From NCBI GenBank assembly GCA_024276075.1, contig JAJRXX010000008.1, positions 1 through 51,197 of the forward strand: 51,197 nt of DNA, read 5' to 3'. The position numbers and the translations under genes were made by a program. Of the stretch, positions 27,811-35,054 are shown piece after piece (within the stretch, counting starts at the first letter, position 1; each line of letters opens with the position of its first letter). The DNA comes from Planctomycetota bacterium (lineage in GTDB: Bacteria; Planctomycetota; Phycisphaerae; Phycisphaerales; Phycisphaeraceae). The notes beneath the pieces are model-generated. The model had not been told where the DNA came from and did no database searches. It worked only from the letters and a program-made list of their open reading frames with translations.

Positions 27811-28425
27811 TTACATGTCGACTTCGAGTATCTGCCCGACCTGTTCGGTGACCTGCATGATCTGCTGGTCGTTCATCTTCGGGTCGAGCACCTCGACGAT
27901 GTCTTTTTCGTCGGCGCCTTTTGGTTTCATCTGCCACCAGTCTTGCTGCGGGCCCGACGGGATGGGTCGCGTCTGGGTGCCCACGTATCGCAGCAATCTC
28001 TTGCGCATGAGAATGAGTGCTAGCACAAACCGGAACGCTAATTTTTCTGCTGTGTCGGCGTCGGCTAACCTATCGAAAAGGTCCAGCAATACGCCGTCGT
28101 CGACGAAGAGCTTTTTCTTCTCGTTGGGCTGGGGTACGCGTGACCGCCAATAGCTAAACAGATGATCGGGGCGGTGGCCCTGCTCCCATGCTTCGAGGCT
28201 GATATCTACCCGTTGTAGCCCGACGCTGATAGCGGAAGCGGCAGTTGTGTTGGCGTCTGTGGCGGTGTTTTTGTCGGAGGGTGTGTCGGACTCGGGCGGC
28301 TGTGGGGCTTCGATGAGTGCGGCGATGTATACCTCGTCGGGCTCGAGTGCTTGACCGGTGATGGCACACCGTCCCGTAGGTCGCTGCACATCGTATCCGG
28401 GTGTATTCATCCAGGCTATGCCCAT
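27811..28425 (-). CDS. conserved hypothetical protein with CxxTG motif
   Basis: 204 residues. Starts MGIAWMNTPGYDVQRPTGRC and carries a GRCAITGQALEPDEVY motif that recurs in planctomycete proteins of unknown function. A Ser/Thr/Asp-rich low-complexity stretch (about 45-65) divides it from a helical C-terminal part (LLDLFDRLADADTAEKLAFRF and so on). ATG 28425 lies 4 nt after the folD stop, which implies translational coupling; ATG 28452 would overlap folD by 23 nt. No membrane segment. Function unknown. Confidence 0.72.
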   Translation of the reverse strand: MGIAWMNTPGYDVQRPTGRCAITGQALEPDEVYIAALIEAPQPPESDTPSDKNTATDANTTAASAISVGLQRVDISLEAWEQGHRPDHLFSYWRSRVPQPNEKKKLFVDDGVLLDLFDRLADADTAEKLAFRFVLALILMRKRLLRYVGTQTRPIPSGPQQDWWQMKPKGADEKDIVEVLDPKMNDQQIMQVTEQVGQILEVDM

Positions 28426-28429
28426 TTGC

Positions 28430-29293
28430 TTACTCTTTTTCGGTGAGTCCAAACTGTTTTGCTGCGGCGAGCGACGTCTGGTCGATCAGCGTGGCGATTG
28501 TCATGGGCCCCACACCACCGGGGACGGGTGTGATCATCGACGCGCGTTCTGCGGCTGCGTCGAAGTCTACGTCGCCTACATTGCCGACGTTGTACCCTGC
28601 GTCGATCACGACGGCGCCCGGCTTGATCCAATCACCCTTGACAAACTCGGGCCGCCCCACTGCTGCTACGACAATGTCGCCCTGTTTCACGATGTCGGGC
28701 AGGTTCTGTGTCTTTGAGTGGCAGATGGTGACGGTAGCGTGCGAGGCGAGCAGCATCATGGCCATGGGCTTGCCGAGGATGGGGCTGCGACCGATGACCA
28801 CCGCATGTCGCCCGGCGATGGGTGTATTGTAGGCGTCCATGAGTCGCATGATCCCCGCTGGTGTGCATGAGCCGAAGCCCGGCAGCCCGAACGACGTGGT
28901 CCCGAAGCTGTGGATGGTGACGCCATCGACGTCTTTGTCCGGCAAGATCGCTTCGAACGCGGCGCGCTCGTCGATCTGCTTGGGCACGGGGTGCTGCAGC
29001 AGTATGCCGTTGATCGTGGGGTCGTTGCTGATCTGGGTGATCTTCGCGACCAGTTCGTGGGTCGTGGTCTGATCGCCCATTTCAATTTTGATCGATTTCA
29101 TGCCAACCGCTTCGCAGCGCCGCTGCTTCATGCGGACGTACGTGACCGAGGCAGGGTCGTGCCCCACGAGAACGGTCGCTAGACACGGGGTCTGGCCCGT
29201 CTGGTCAACGATCTGCTTTACACGGTCGGCGCACCGGTCGAGGACCTGCAGTGATACTGCCTTGCCGTCGAGGATGGTCGCGGTCGTGGTCAT
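28430..29293 (-). CDS. folD: bifunctional methylenetetrahydrofolate dehydrogenase/cyclohydrolase
   Basis: 287 residues. Interconverts 5,10-methylene-, methenyl- and 10-formyl-tetrahydrofolate with NADP. Motifs: catalytic Tyr/Lys in TYVRMKQRRCEAVGM, GILLQHPVPKQID, PDKDVDGV, SCTPAGIMRLMD, the Rossmann GRSPILGKPMAMMLL, TVTICHS, and PVPGGVGPMTIATL. All expected residues seem present. First gene of a minus operon with two proteins of unknown function; its -10 (29306-29301) is 7 nt from the ATG, divergent from the CinA-like gene. Confidence 0.95.
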   Translation of the reverse strand: MTTTATILDGKAVSLQVLDRCADRVKQIVDQTGQTPCLATVLVGHDPASVTYVRMKQRRCEAVGMKSIKIEMGDQTTTHELVAKITQISNDPTINGILLQHPVPKQIDERAAFEAILPDKDVDGVTIHSFGTTSFGLPGFGSCTPAGIMRLMDAYNTPIAGRHAVVIGRSPILGKPMAMMLLASHATVTICHSKTQNLPDIVKQGDIVVAAVGRPEFVKGDWIKPGAVVIDAGYNVGNVGDVDFDAAAERASMITPVPGGVGPMTIATLIDQTSLAAAKQFGLTEKE

Positions 29294-29300
29294 GTGAATG

Positions 29301-29306
29301 ATTATA
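29301..29306 (-). promoter_or_regulatory. -10 box of folD
   Basis: Perfect TATAAT on the minus strand, 7 bases before ATG 29293; predicted start at 29294, i.e. one base of leader. No -35 found. Confidence 0.5.
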
Positions 29307-29338
29307 GAAAATCAATCGTGCTTGCGTGCCCCTGCTGG

Positions 29339-29344
29339 TAAAAT
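29339..29344 (+). promoter_or_regulatory. -10 box placing transcription start on ATG 29351
   Basis: TAAAAT ends exactly six bases before ATG 29351. With the folD box it forms a compact divergent pair in a 57-nt gap that leaves no space for Shine-Dalgarno leaders. Confidence 0.5.
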
Positions 29345-29350
29345 AGCTAA

Positions 29351-30130
29351 ATGCACCCACCCCCTGCCACGATCAGTATCCACGTGTTTGGCATCGACCC
29401 TGGGCGTGTGACCACGATGCTGGCACCGCTAACGGAGGCGAACCCGGAATTATCACTGACGGTCACATGCGAGGCGGGTGTTGTGACGGTGCACGTTCGT
29501 AACCTGGAGGGGTCATCGGCGCAAGCGCATCGTCACGCGGATCAGGCGGCTACCCAAGCGGAGCGGTTGCTTGGGCCGTTCGCGTTTGGGCGAGGGTCAC
29601 GGACGATCCAGGAGTCACTGGTGAGGCTGCTGAAGGAGAACAGTCGGTGCGTGGTCACGGCTGAGAGCTGCACCGGGGGTCTGGTGGGGAAGATGATTAC
29701 GGACGTGCCGGGCAGTAGTGCTGTGTATGAGGGCGGTTGGATCGTGTACGCCGATGCCACGAAGGCTAGTCAATTGGGTGTTCTCACGGCTGACATCGAG
29801 GAACACGGCGTGGTGAGCGGCCCGGTGGCTACGGCTATGGCAAAAGGCGCGCTGGTGCGTAGCGGCGCGGACCTGAGCGTGTCTGTCACGGGGATTGCTG
29901 GCCCTGAGGGTGGCACAGATGACAAACCCGTGGGGACGGTCTGGTTTGGCGTAGCCCAGAAGACGGCAGGCGCGGGCGACCCCATTAGCGGTTGTGTGTG
30001 TTTGCATTTTCAAGGTAGCCGAGACGCGGTGCGTGACTTGGCGGCGAAGACGGCTGTTGGGCTTTTGCGGTTTACCTTGTTGGGAGTTTGCCTCGAGACG
30101 ATGGCAGCCCCGGAGCCACGATCGGGCTAG
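29351..30130 (+). CDS. CinA C-terminal (PncC) amidohydrolase without the MoCF domain
   Basis: 259 residues. The C-terminal part (about 85-250) is the CinA/PncC nicotinamide-nucleotide amidohydrolase: CVVTAESCTGGLVGKMITDVPGSS, YADATKASQLGV, VVSGPVATAMAKGAL, VSVTGIAGPEGGTDDKPVGTVWFG. It deamidates NMN in pyridine nucleotide recycling. Residues 1-80 resemble the small KH-like linker of full CinA (FGIDPGRVTTMLAPLTEANPE...VTVHVRNLEG), whereas the first 170 residues of CinA, the MoCF/COG1058 domain, are absent and are not encoded upstream. The gene is therefore a CinA cut at a domain border. Downstream is a unit C repeat. Confidence 0.86.
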   Translation: MHPPPATISIHVFGIDPGRVTTMLAPLTEANPELSLTVTCEAGVVTVHVRNLEGSSAQAHRHADQAATQAERLLGPFAFGRGSRTIQESLVRLLKENSRCVVTAESCTGGLVGKMITDVPGSSAVYEGGWIVYADATKASQLGVLTADIEEHGVVSGPVATAMAKGALVRSGADLSVSVTGIAGPEGGTDDKPVGTVWFGVAQKTAGAGDPISGCVCLHFQGSRDAVRDLAAKTAVGLLRFTLLGVCLETMAAPEPRSG

Positions 30131-30151
30131 CGTCCTAGTTTGAAATTTGGG

Positions 30152-30210
30152 GTAGAAGACCGCTCCCTGACGGTCGCGGCTCGTCACGGTAACACTTTGG
30201 TTTAAAACTA
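30152..30210. repeat. unit C repeat
   Basis: GAAGACCGCTCCCTGACGGTCGCGG followed by CTCGTCACGGTAACACTTTGG, given in two parts. Close to 10573-10628 and 33477-33530. Confidence 0.6.
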
Positions 30211-30246
30211 GGACACCGCCCACCGTCGGTATGAGGTTGGTCAAGC

Positions 30247-30252
30247 TATACT
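30247..30252 (+). promoter_or_regulatory. -10 box close to the cpsB-like start
   Basis: TATACT nine bases before ATG 30262; predicted start at 30259, a 3-nt leader. No -35. Confidence 0.4.
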
Positions 30253-30261
30253 GCCATTGTC

Positions 30262-31050
30262 ATGTCTGACTCGTCTTCTTGTGATGCTGGCCTGATCGAC
30301 CCGGAACCGCCTGCGGCTGGGCGAATCGATATCCATAGCCATTTGCTGCCTTCGATCGACGACGGGTGTGTCGACCTTGAACAATCGCTCGAGTGTGTGC
30401 GTTGTTTGATTGAAGCGGGTTTTGTCGGCTCGATCTGCACGCCCCACATCCTCCCCGAGGACCCGGCGTGTAACGCTATCGAGCACATCCGTGCGTGGAC
30501 CACGCAACTCGACCGGAGCATCCGCGAAGCGGGTTTGGCGTACCGGGTTTGGCCGGGTGGTGAGCTTCGGCTGTACGACGGTGTCATTGATTGGCTGGGC
30601 GAACGTGGTGTGCCCACGCTGGCAGGCTCACGGTGTGTGCTGGTCGACTTCTGGGAGGCGCACTGGCCTAAGTGGGCGACGGACGCATTCGCTTGGCTGA
30701 TCAAACGGGGGTATCAGCCCATCCTCGCGCACCCCGAGCGGCTGGCGTGTACCCATGAGCTCGACAAGCGGCTGACTGAGATCGTCGACATGGGCGTTTG
30801 GCTGCAAGGGAACTTCCGATCAATGACCGGCGAGGAAGGCGTCGAACCTGACCGGTGGGTGCGACGGTTGCTGGGTGAGGGCCGGTACCACTTCATGGCG
30901 ATGGACATGCACCGCCCAGACACGCTGTCGGGGCGATTTGATGGTCTGGAAATGGTGCAACAAGAATTTAGTCAAAAGGTGCTCGATCACTTTCTCGTCG
31001 ATGCACCGCGTAGCTGTATTTTCACGAGTGATCCGGCCCCCCACGGCTGA
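30262..31050 (+). CDS. CpsB/CapC-family PHP tyrosine-protein phosphatase
   Basis: 262 residues. Metal-dependent PHP-fold phosphatase of the type that dephosphorylates bacterial tyrosine kinases in capsule and exopolysaccharide export. The motifs are IDIHSHLLPSIDDG (His25, His27, Asp33/34), ICTPHIL, GGELRLY, LAHPERL and the C-terminal MAMDMHR, replacing the usual SDAH. No tyrosine kinase or polysaccharide gene is next to it, so a role in envelope glycan control is inferred from the family only. Its mRNA probably has a leader of only about 3 nt. Confidence 0.82.
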   Translation: MSDSSSCDAGLIDPEPPAAGRIDIHSHLLPSIDDGCVDLEQSLECVRCLIEAGFVGSICTPHILPEDPACNAIEHIRAWTTQLDRSIREAGLAYRVWPGGELRLYDGVIDWLGERGVPTLAGSRCVLVDFWEAHWPKWATDAFAWLIKRGYQPILAHPERLACTHELDKRLTEIVDMGVWLQGNFRSMTGEEGVEPDRWVRRLLGEGRYHFMAMDMHRPDTLSGRFDGLEMVQQEFSQKVLDHFLVDAPRSCIFTSDPAPHG

Positions 31051-31072
31051 CGATAGGCATTGCGATCGGGTA

Positions 31073-31200
31073 GTGAGTCAATTTGAATATTTTGGGTAAA
31101 TTGTCGTTCAAAACGCCGATGGCAAGGGGGTTTCAAAGCGGAAGATGCCCGCTCCCTAACAGTCGCGGCTCGTTGCGATGACGCTCGGATTCAAACTGCC
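31073..31200. repeat. intergenic repeat (I and C units)
   Basis: GTGAGTCAATTTGAATATTTT of unit I is followed by TTGTCGTTCAAAACGCCGATG, then unit C (GCCCGCTCCCTAACAGTCGC) and GATTCAAACTGCCCCACTAC. The same tail follows the unit C at 10573. Confidence 0.6.
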
Positions 31201-31257
31201 CCACTACCCGCGATCCGGGAACGTATTGCGCGGCATGTGATGCGTGTCCATCCACGC

Positions 31258-31263
31258 TAGAAT
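31258..31263 (+). promoter_or_regulatory. -10 box for the ROK kinase gene
   Basis: TAGAAT; predicted start near 31270. The 38-nt leader contains AGAGGAAT as a ribosome-binding site before ATG 31308. Confidence 0.35.
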
Positions 31264-31307
31264 CGATACTTGCGAGTGACTTTGACCTCGCTACAGAGGA
31301 ATCGGTT

Positions 31308-32273
31308 ATGCCCTTTTACATCGGCCTGGACCTGGGTGGAACGAACATCAAAGGCGGGGTGATAGACGACCGGGGCAAGGTCAAAGCAAACGATTCCGTT
31401 CCCACGCCCAGCAAGGAGGGACCCGAGGCTGTGATCGGGGCGATGGTGGACCTGGCGCATTCGGTGGCGTCGCAAGCGGGTCTGGACATGGCGAAGATCG
31501 ATGGGGTGGGGATCGGCTCGCCGGGACCGATTGATTTTGAAAACGGCGTGCTGGCGTCGGCGCCGAATATCCCTGAATTTAATAACGTTCCGCTTCGTGA
31601 CCGCATCGCAAAGGGTACGGGCCGACCCACGGTGCTGGAAAACGACGCGAACGCCGCGGCGCTGGGTGAGTACTGGATCGGAGCTGGGCGGGACGCGTCG
31701 ATCCGACACCTGATAACACTGACGCTGGGCACGGGCGTGGGCAGCGGTGTGGTGGTGGACGATCAGATCATCCACGGCGCACTGGGCAGGGGCGGTGAAG
31801 CGGGGCACATGATCGTGGTGCCCGAAGGCGGTCGTAAATGCGGGTGCGGTCAGCGCGGTTGCCTAGAGACCTACGCCTCGGCGTCACACACTGCTCGTCG
31901 TGCTGAGGAGGCGATGGAAGCCGGCGAGACCTCATCGCTAAATCAGATCCGCGAACAACGGTCCGTCACGGCTAAGGATGTTTTCGACGCTGCCAAGGCG
32001 GGCGACACACTGGCAAACCGACTGGTAAACGAGACGGCGATGTACCTGGGCATCGCGTGCGTGAACCTGAGCCGATTATTGGACCCGCAGATGATTGTTC
32101 TGGCTGGGGGCATGGTCCAGGCTGGCGAATTCCTGATCGATCGTGTTCGTGAGGCGTTTACCAGCAGGTCTTGGGCAATCATGAAAGACCATGTCCGCAT
32201 TGTCGGGGCAGCGCTGGGTAATGACGCTGGGATCATCGGTGCTGCGGCTGTGGCGTGGCACGACCGGACTTGA
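31308..32273 (+). CDS. ROK-family sugar kinase (probable glucokinase)
   Basis: 321 residues. Phosphorylates glucose or a related hexose with ATP. The ATP-binding loop is IGLDLGGTNIKGG (5-17), the substrate region VLENDANAAALGEYW (with Asp as catalytic base), GTGVGSGVV, and the ROK zinc motif GRKCGCGQRGCLE with His in EAGHMIV. The C-terminal adenosine motif is VLAGGMVQAGE. Similar to bacterial GlcK; ROK repressors are excluded because there is no helix-turn-helix. Clear AGAGGAA ribosome-binding site. Confidence 0.9.
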   Translation: MPFYIGLDLGGTNIKGGVIDDRGKVKANDSVPTPSKEGPEAVIGAMVDLAHSVASQAGLDMAKIDGVGIGSPGPIDFENGVLASAPNIPEFNNVPLRDRIAKGTGRPTVLENDANAAALGEYWIGAGRDASIRHLITLTLGTGVGSGVVVDDQIIHGALGRGGEAGHMIVVPEGGRKCGCGQRGCLETYASASHTARRAEEAMEAGETSSLNQIREQRSVTAKDVFDAAKAGDTLANRLVNETAMYLGIACVNLSRLLDPQMIVLAGGMVQAGEFLIDRVREAFTSRSWAIMKDHVRIVGAALGNDAGIIGAAAVAWHDRT

Positions 32274-32425
32274 CCTTACGTTCGGTACACTCCGGTTTTG
32301 CAGATCACCTCTAACGTTAAGCCTTGAGACCCTTGGGCCGAGGATAAACCGGTAGGCTAACCGCGTCTGGATCGCTTGAATTGCGCCCTGGGTCGAGCCG
32401 CGATAGTCCGGAAAGTGCAGGGGTG

Positions 32426-33391
32426 ATGGCTGGCTATAGGTCTGTAAGGTCCGTCAAAGACGGCTTGGAGCTCTATCTCAAGCAGATAGACAAAACCGAC
32501 CTGCTCACACCCGAGCAGGAGCGGGAGCTGTGCTGGCGTATCATCCACGAAAACTGCCCGCAGGCACGTGACCGGATGATCCGGGCTAACCTGCGCCTCG
32601 TGGTGAGTGTGGCTAAGCGATTTAATAACCGCGGCCTGCCGTTGACCGACCTGATCGAAGAGGGCAACCTGGGATTGCTGCGTGCGGTGGAGGCATTCGA
32701 CCCCGACCAGGGCGCACGGTTTAGCACCTATGCATCTTGGTGGATCAAGCAGGCGATCAAGCGTGCACTGATTAACGCGGTACAGCCCATTCATATCCCA
32801 GCGTACATGGTGGAACTGATCGCGAAATGGAAGAGGGCGAGCCTGACGCTGGAGGAGGAGCTGGGGCGATCGCCCACGATCCAGGAATTGGCACAGATCA
32901 TGGACCTGCCTACGAAGAAGGTGCGCATCATCCGCAAGGCTGTCAGCGCGTTTCAGCGCCCGCCTCAGACCGGTGCAGTCGATGGTGAGGGGCTGACCAT
33001 CTCTGAGTTGCTCAGTGACGAAAAGACGCCCAGCCCGGAGCAGCAGGTGCTCGACTCGGACGACATCCAGACGATCCGGAAGCTGCTGGACGTGATCGAC
33101 GATCGTGAGGCTTCGATCCTGCGTATGCGATACGGGCTCGACGACCAGGAACCGCTGACGCTCAAGGAGATCGGCCAGCGCGTGGGTCTGACACGCGAAC
33201 GTGTGCGTCAGATCGAGATCGAATCGCTGCGTAAGCTCGAGCAACGACTATCGAGCGGCAAGCCGATGGAGAACCTACCCACGAAGCGTAAGCGGGCCAA
33301 TCGCAAACCCAATAAGCAGGCCCAGACTGATCCGAAGAAAAACGGTCAGGCAGACGACCCCGATCACTCGGGTAAACGCCGGTCGGCGTAA
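32426..33391 (+). CDS. sigma-70 family RNA polymerase sigma factor (group 2-like)
   Basis: 321 residues from ATG 32426; a TTG 15 codons earlier is in frame but adds non-family residues. Region 1.2 (LELYLKQIDKTDLLTPEQERELCWRI), region 2 with DLIEEGNLGLLRAVEAFDPD and RFSTYASWWIKQAIKRAL (2.3-2.4), region 3 (HIPAYMVELIAKWKRA; LGRSPTIQELAQIM), region 4 helix-turn-helix (LTLKEIGQRVGLTRERVRQI). The primary-sigma N-terminal region 1.1 is absent, so this is a primary-like or alternative sigma. A basic Lys/Arg-rich tail of about 40 residues is added after region 4. It has no anti-sigma gene adjacent. Confidence 0.9.
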   Translation: MAGYRSVRSVKDGLELYLKQIDKTDLLTPEQERELCWRIIHENCPQARDRMIRANLRLVVSVAKRFNNRGLPLTDLIEEGNLGLLRAVEAFDPDQGARFSTYASWWIKQAIKRALINAVQPIHIPAYMVELIAKWKRASLTLEEELGRSPTIQELAQIMDLPTKKVRIIRKAVSAFQRPPQTGAVDGEGLTISELLSDEKTPSPEQQVLDSDDIQTIRKLLDVIDDREASILRMRYGLDDQEPLTLKEIGQRVGLTRERVRQIEIESLRKLEQRLSSGKPMENLPTKRKRANRKPNKQAQTDPKKNGQADDPDHSGKRRSA

Positions 33392-33414
33392 CGAAGCCGT
33401 GGGACAGTCGGAAC

Positions 33415-33530
33415 GGTCCGCACAGCGGACCCTACAAGCTAAGGCGTTTTTATATTTGATTGCAACTCTGCGTTAAGAGACCGCTCCCTAACGGTCGCGG
33501 CTCGTTGCGAAAACGTTTAGTTTCCAATCG
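33415..33530. repeat. family D palindrome and extended unit C repeat
   Basis: GGTCCGC-aca-GCGGACC followed by CTAC (33415-33435), then GGCGTTTTTATATTTGATTG (33443 on) and AAGAGACCGCTCCCTAACGG. The second part is nearly the same as 26567-26632. Confidence 0.7.
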
Positions 33531-33566
33531 CCCCACGACTTGCTGTAGGACCAAACACTTTGTCCG

Positions 33567-34664
33567 TTACGGTCGCTTATAAAACGGCAGCGCGGTCACT
33601 TGTGCGTCGACGCGCTTTGAGCTGATCTCGACGGATGCTGTGGCGTCCGTGTCGAGACGATCAGCCTCTATGTACGCCATCACAATCGGGAAGCCTAGCG
33701 TAGGTGAAAGGCACCCGCTGGTGACGTTGCCGACGTGGCTATCGCCGATGTAAACCGAAGCGCCCTGACGTGCAGTGCGTCTGCCATCGAGCTTGAGCCC
33801 AATTAGACGGCGTGCGGGACCGTCTTGAGCGATTTTTTTGAGTGCTTCTTGGCCAATGAAGGTGGGGTCGTCTTTATCGAGGCTAACGGCGAATAGCAGG
33901 CCTGCGGAGATCGGGTCGGTCGCCTCGTCGAGCTCGTGGCCGTAGAGCGGCATGCCCGCTTCCATGCGTAACGTGTCGCGAGCGCCCAGCCCGGCTGGCT
34001 GAATTGACACGCTGTTTTGACTGTCAGGGTCTTCGCGTAGGAGTAGTTTGATCGCCATACCCGCCATGAGCGAGGGCAGGATCACCTCGACGCCGTCTTC
34101 GCCGGTGTAGCCCGTCCTGCTGATGGTCATCTCGAGGGCTAGGAGTTTTTTAATGCAGAAGCTATACCGCCGAAGGTTGGGTACCTCTGTGGAAAAGCGA
34201 GCGATCTGGTCCATGACCCTCGGTCCCTGAAGTGCGACCATGGCAGTGGATAGGGTTTGGTCTTCGATCTTCACAGCCCAATCGCCAACATGGGCGTGGA
34301 GGTGTGCGAGTATTTTTTCGCGGTTTGATGCGTTGACGACGAGCAGCCAGTGGTACTCGAAGCGGTACACGAGGACATCGTCGAGTACGCCGCCTTGTTC
34401 GTTGCAGACCAGGCTGTAGCGGCATGCGCCTTGTTTCATGTCGCTGATGCGGCGTGTGAGTGTGCGTTCGAGCAACCGCCTGGCGTCTCGGCCTGATATT
34501 TTGAGTCTGCCCATGTGCGAGACGTCGAACAGCCCGCCCGCGGTGCGGACCTGGCGGTGTTCCTCGATGATCGAGCGGTACATGATGGGCATCTCCCAGC
34601 CCGCGAAGTCAACGAATCGAGCGCCGTGCTGGCTGTGGAATTTATAGAAGGGTGTTCGCTGCAT
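33567..34664 (-). CDS. gcvT: aminomethyltransferase (glycine cleavage T protein)
   Basis: 365 residues. Transfers the methylene group from aminomethyl-lipoyl H protein to tetrahydrofolate, releasing ammonia. Motifs: FVDFAGWEMPIMY at the N-terminus, GLFDVSHMGRLKISG, NEQGGVLDDVLVYR, LVVNASNREKI, SRTGYTGEDGVEV, GLGARDTLRMEAGMPLYGHEL. The catalytic Asp of the folate site is in GLGARDTLR or the DVSHMG area as in the family. Genes gcvH and gcvP do not lie next to it. Its -10 is spaced so that the mRNA begins at the ATG, so a glycine riboswitch is not expected. Confidence 0.94.
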   Translation of the reverse strand: MQRTPFYKFHSQHGARFVDFAGWEMPIMYRSIIEEHRQVRTAGGLFDVSHMGRLKISGRDARRLLERTLTRRISDMKQGACRYSLVCNEQGGVLDDVLVYRFEYHWLLVVNASNREKILAHLHAHVGDWAVKIEDQTLSTAMVALQGPRVMDQIARFSTEVPNLRRYSFCIKKLLALEMTISRTGYTGEDGVEVILPSLMAGMAIKLLLREDPDSQNSVSIQPAGLGARDTLRMEAGMPLYGHELDEATDPISAGLLFAVSLDKDDPTFIGQEALKKIAQDGPARRLIGLKLDGRRTARQGASVYIGDSHVGNVTSGCLSPTLGFPIVMAYIEADRLDTDATASVEISSKRVDAQVTALPFYKRP

Positions 34665-34670
34665 GGCAGT

Positions 34671-34676
34671 AATATA
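34671..34676 (-). promoter_or_regulatory. -10 box placing transcription start on gcvT ATG
   Basis: TATATT on the minus strand, exactly six bases before ATG 34664. TCGGCA (34700-34695) 18 nt upstream may be the -35 (4 of 6 matches). Confidence 0.5.
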
Positions 34677-34753
34677 GACGGTGACGGCGAGTCTTGCCGA
34701 GCGGGTGTGAGTGTAGGTAGGCTTACGAGCCTTCGGCGTATGAAGCGGCCGGG

Positions 34754-34777
34754 GCCACGGGTGTAATCACCCGTGGC
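34754..34777. repeat. CCACGGGTG palindrome (family A) abutting MITE copy 2
   Basis: GCCACGGGTG-taat-CACCCGTGGC. In other copies the next bases are TAAGTGG or TAAATGG. Here TA is followed by the 105-bp element, and after it comes TAAATGG, so the element sits in the TA of the repeat flank. Confidence 0.75.
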
Positions 34778-34882
34778 TAGAGCAACTTGCGTAATTATTC
34801 TCCATCTCCCCAAGAAGAAGGCAGGTCAATGACCTGCCCTACTCCAGAACTGACATGGCGATTATTTATGCAAGGTGCTCTA
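34778..34882 (+). mobile_element. 105-bp MITE-like element, copy 2
   Basis: Identical base for base to 1824-1928. Lies at the right flank of a family A repeat; comparison with the uninterrupted family A copy at 25344 gives the empty site and shows duplication of a TA dinucleotide. Confidence 0.88.
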
Positions 34883-34908
34883 AATGGGTGGTTGGGCCAT
34901 CCGTGACT

Positions 34909-34982
34909 CACGGGTTGCGAGCCACCCGTGCCACCGGCGTCGTTGGATAAGCGACTGAAGCGGTCCGCACAGCGAACCCTAC
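34909..34982. repeat. family G and D palindromes
   Basis: CACGGGTTGC-gagc-CACCCGTG followed by CCAC (34909-34934), then a diverged GGTCCGC-aca-GCGAACC followed by CTAC (34962-34982). Confidence 0.6.
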
Positions 34983-34994
34983 TTTTGCTCGTGC

Positions 34995-35035
34995 ATCGTG
35001 TCCTGATAGTCGCAGCTCGTTGCGGTGACGTAATG
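34995..35035. repeat. diverged unit C repeat
   Basis: GTGTCCTGATAGTCGCAGCT followed by CGTTGCGGTGACG, recognisable from the conserved GCTCGTTGCGGTGACG part. Confidence 0.45.
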
Positions 35036-35054
35036 GTTGCGAACAGAGGTCGCG

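Larger units (their letters stand above)
34665..35054. other. gene-free region between gcvT and ftsI
   Basis: About 390 nt: the gcvT promoter, a family A palindrome interrupted at its right flank by MITE copy 2 (34778-34882), unit G and D palindromes (34909-34982) and a diverged unit C (34995-35035). Confidence 0.55.

Noticed and set aside
29312-29327. -35 elements for the divergent folD/CinA promoters
   Set aside because: TTGATT and TTGCGT are present but their spacing to the -10 boxes (5 and 11 nt) is too short.
32357-33244. 295-codon frame on the minus strand over the sigma factor gene
   Set aside because: Antisense shadow; the plus strand has all sigma-70 regions.
34665-34753. Glycine riboswitch before gcvT
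   Set aside because: The -10 box puts the transcript start on the ATG, and no tandem aptamer-like sequence is visible.
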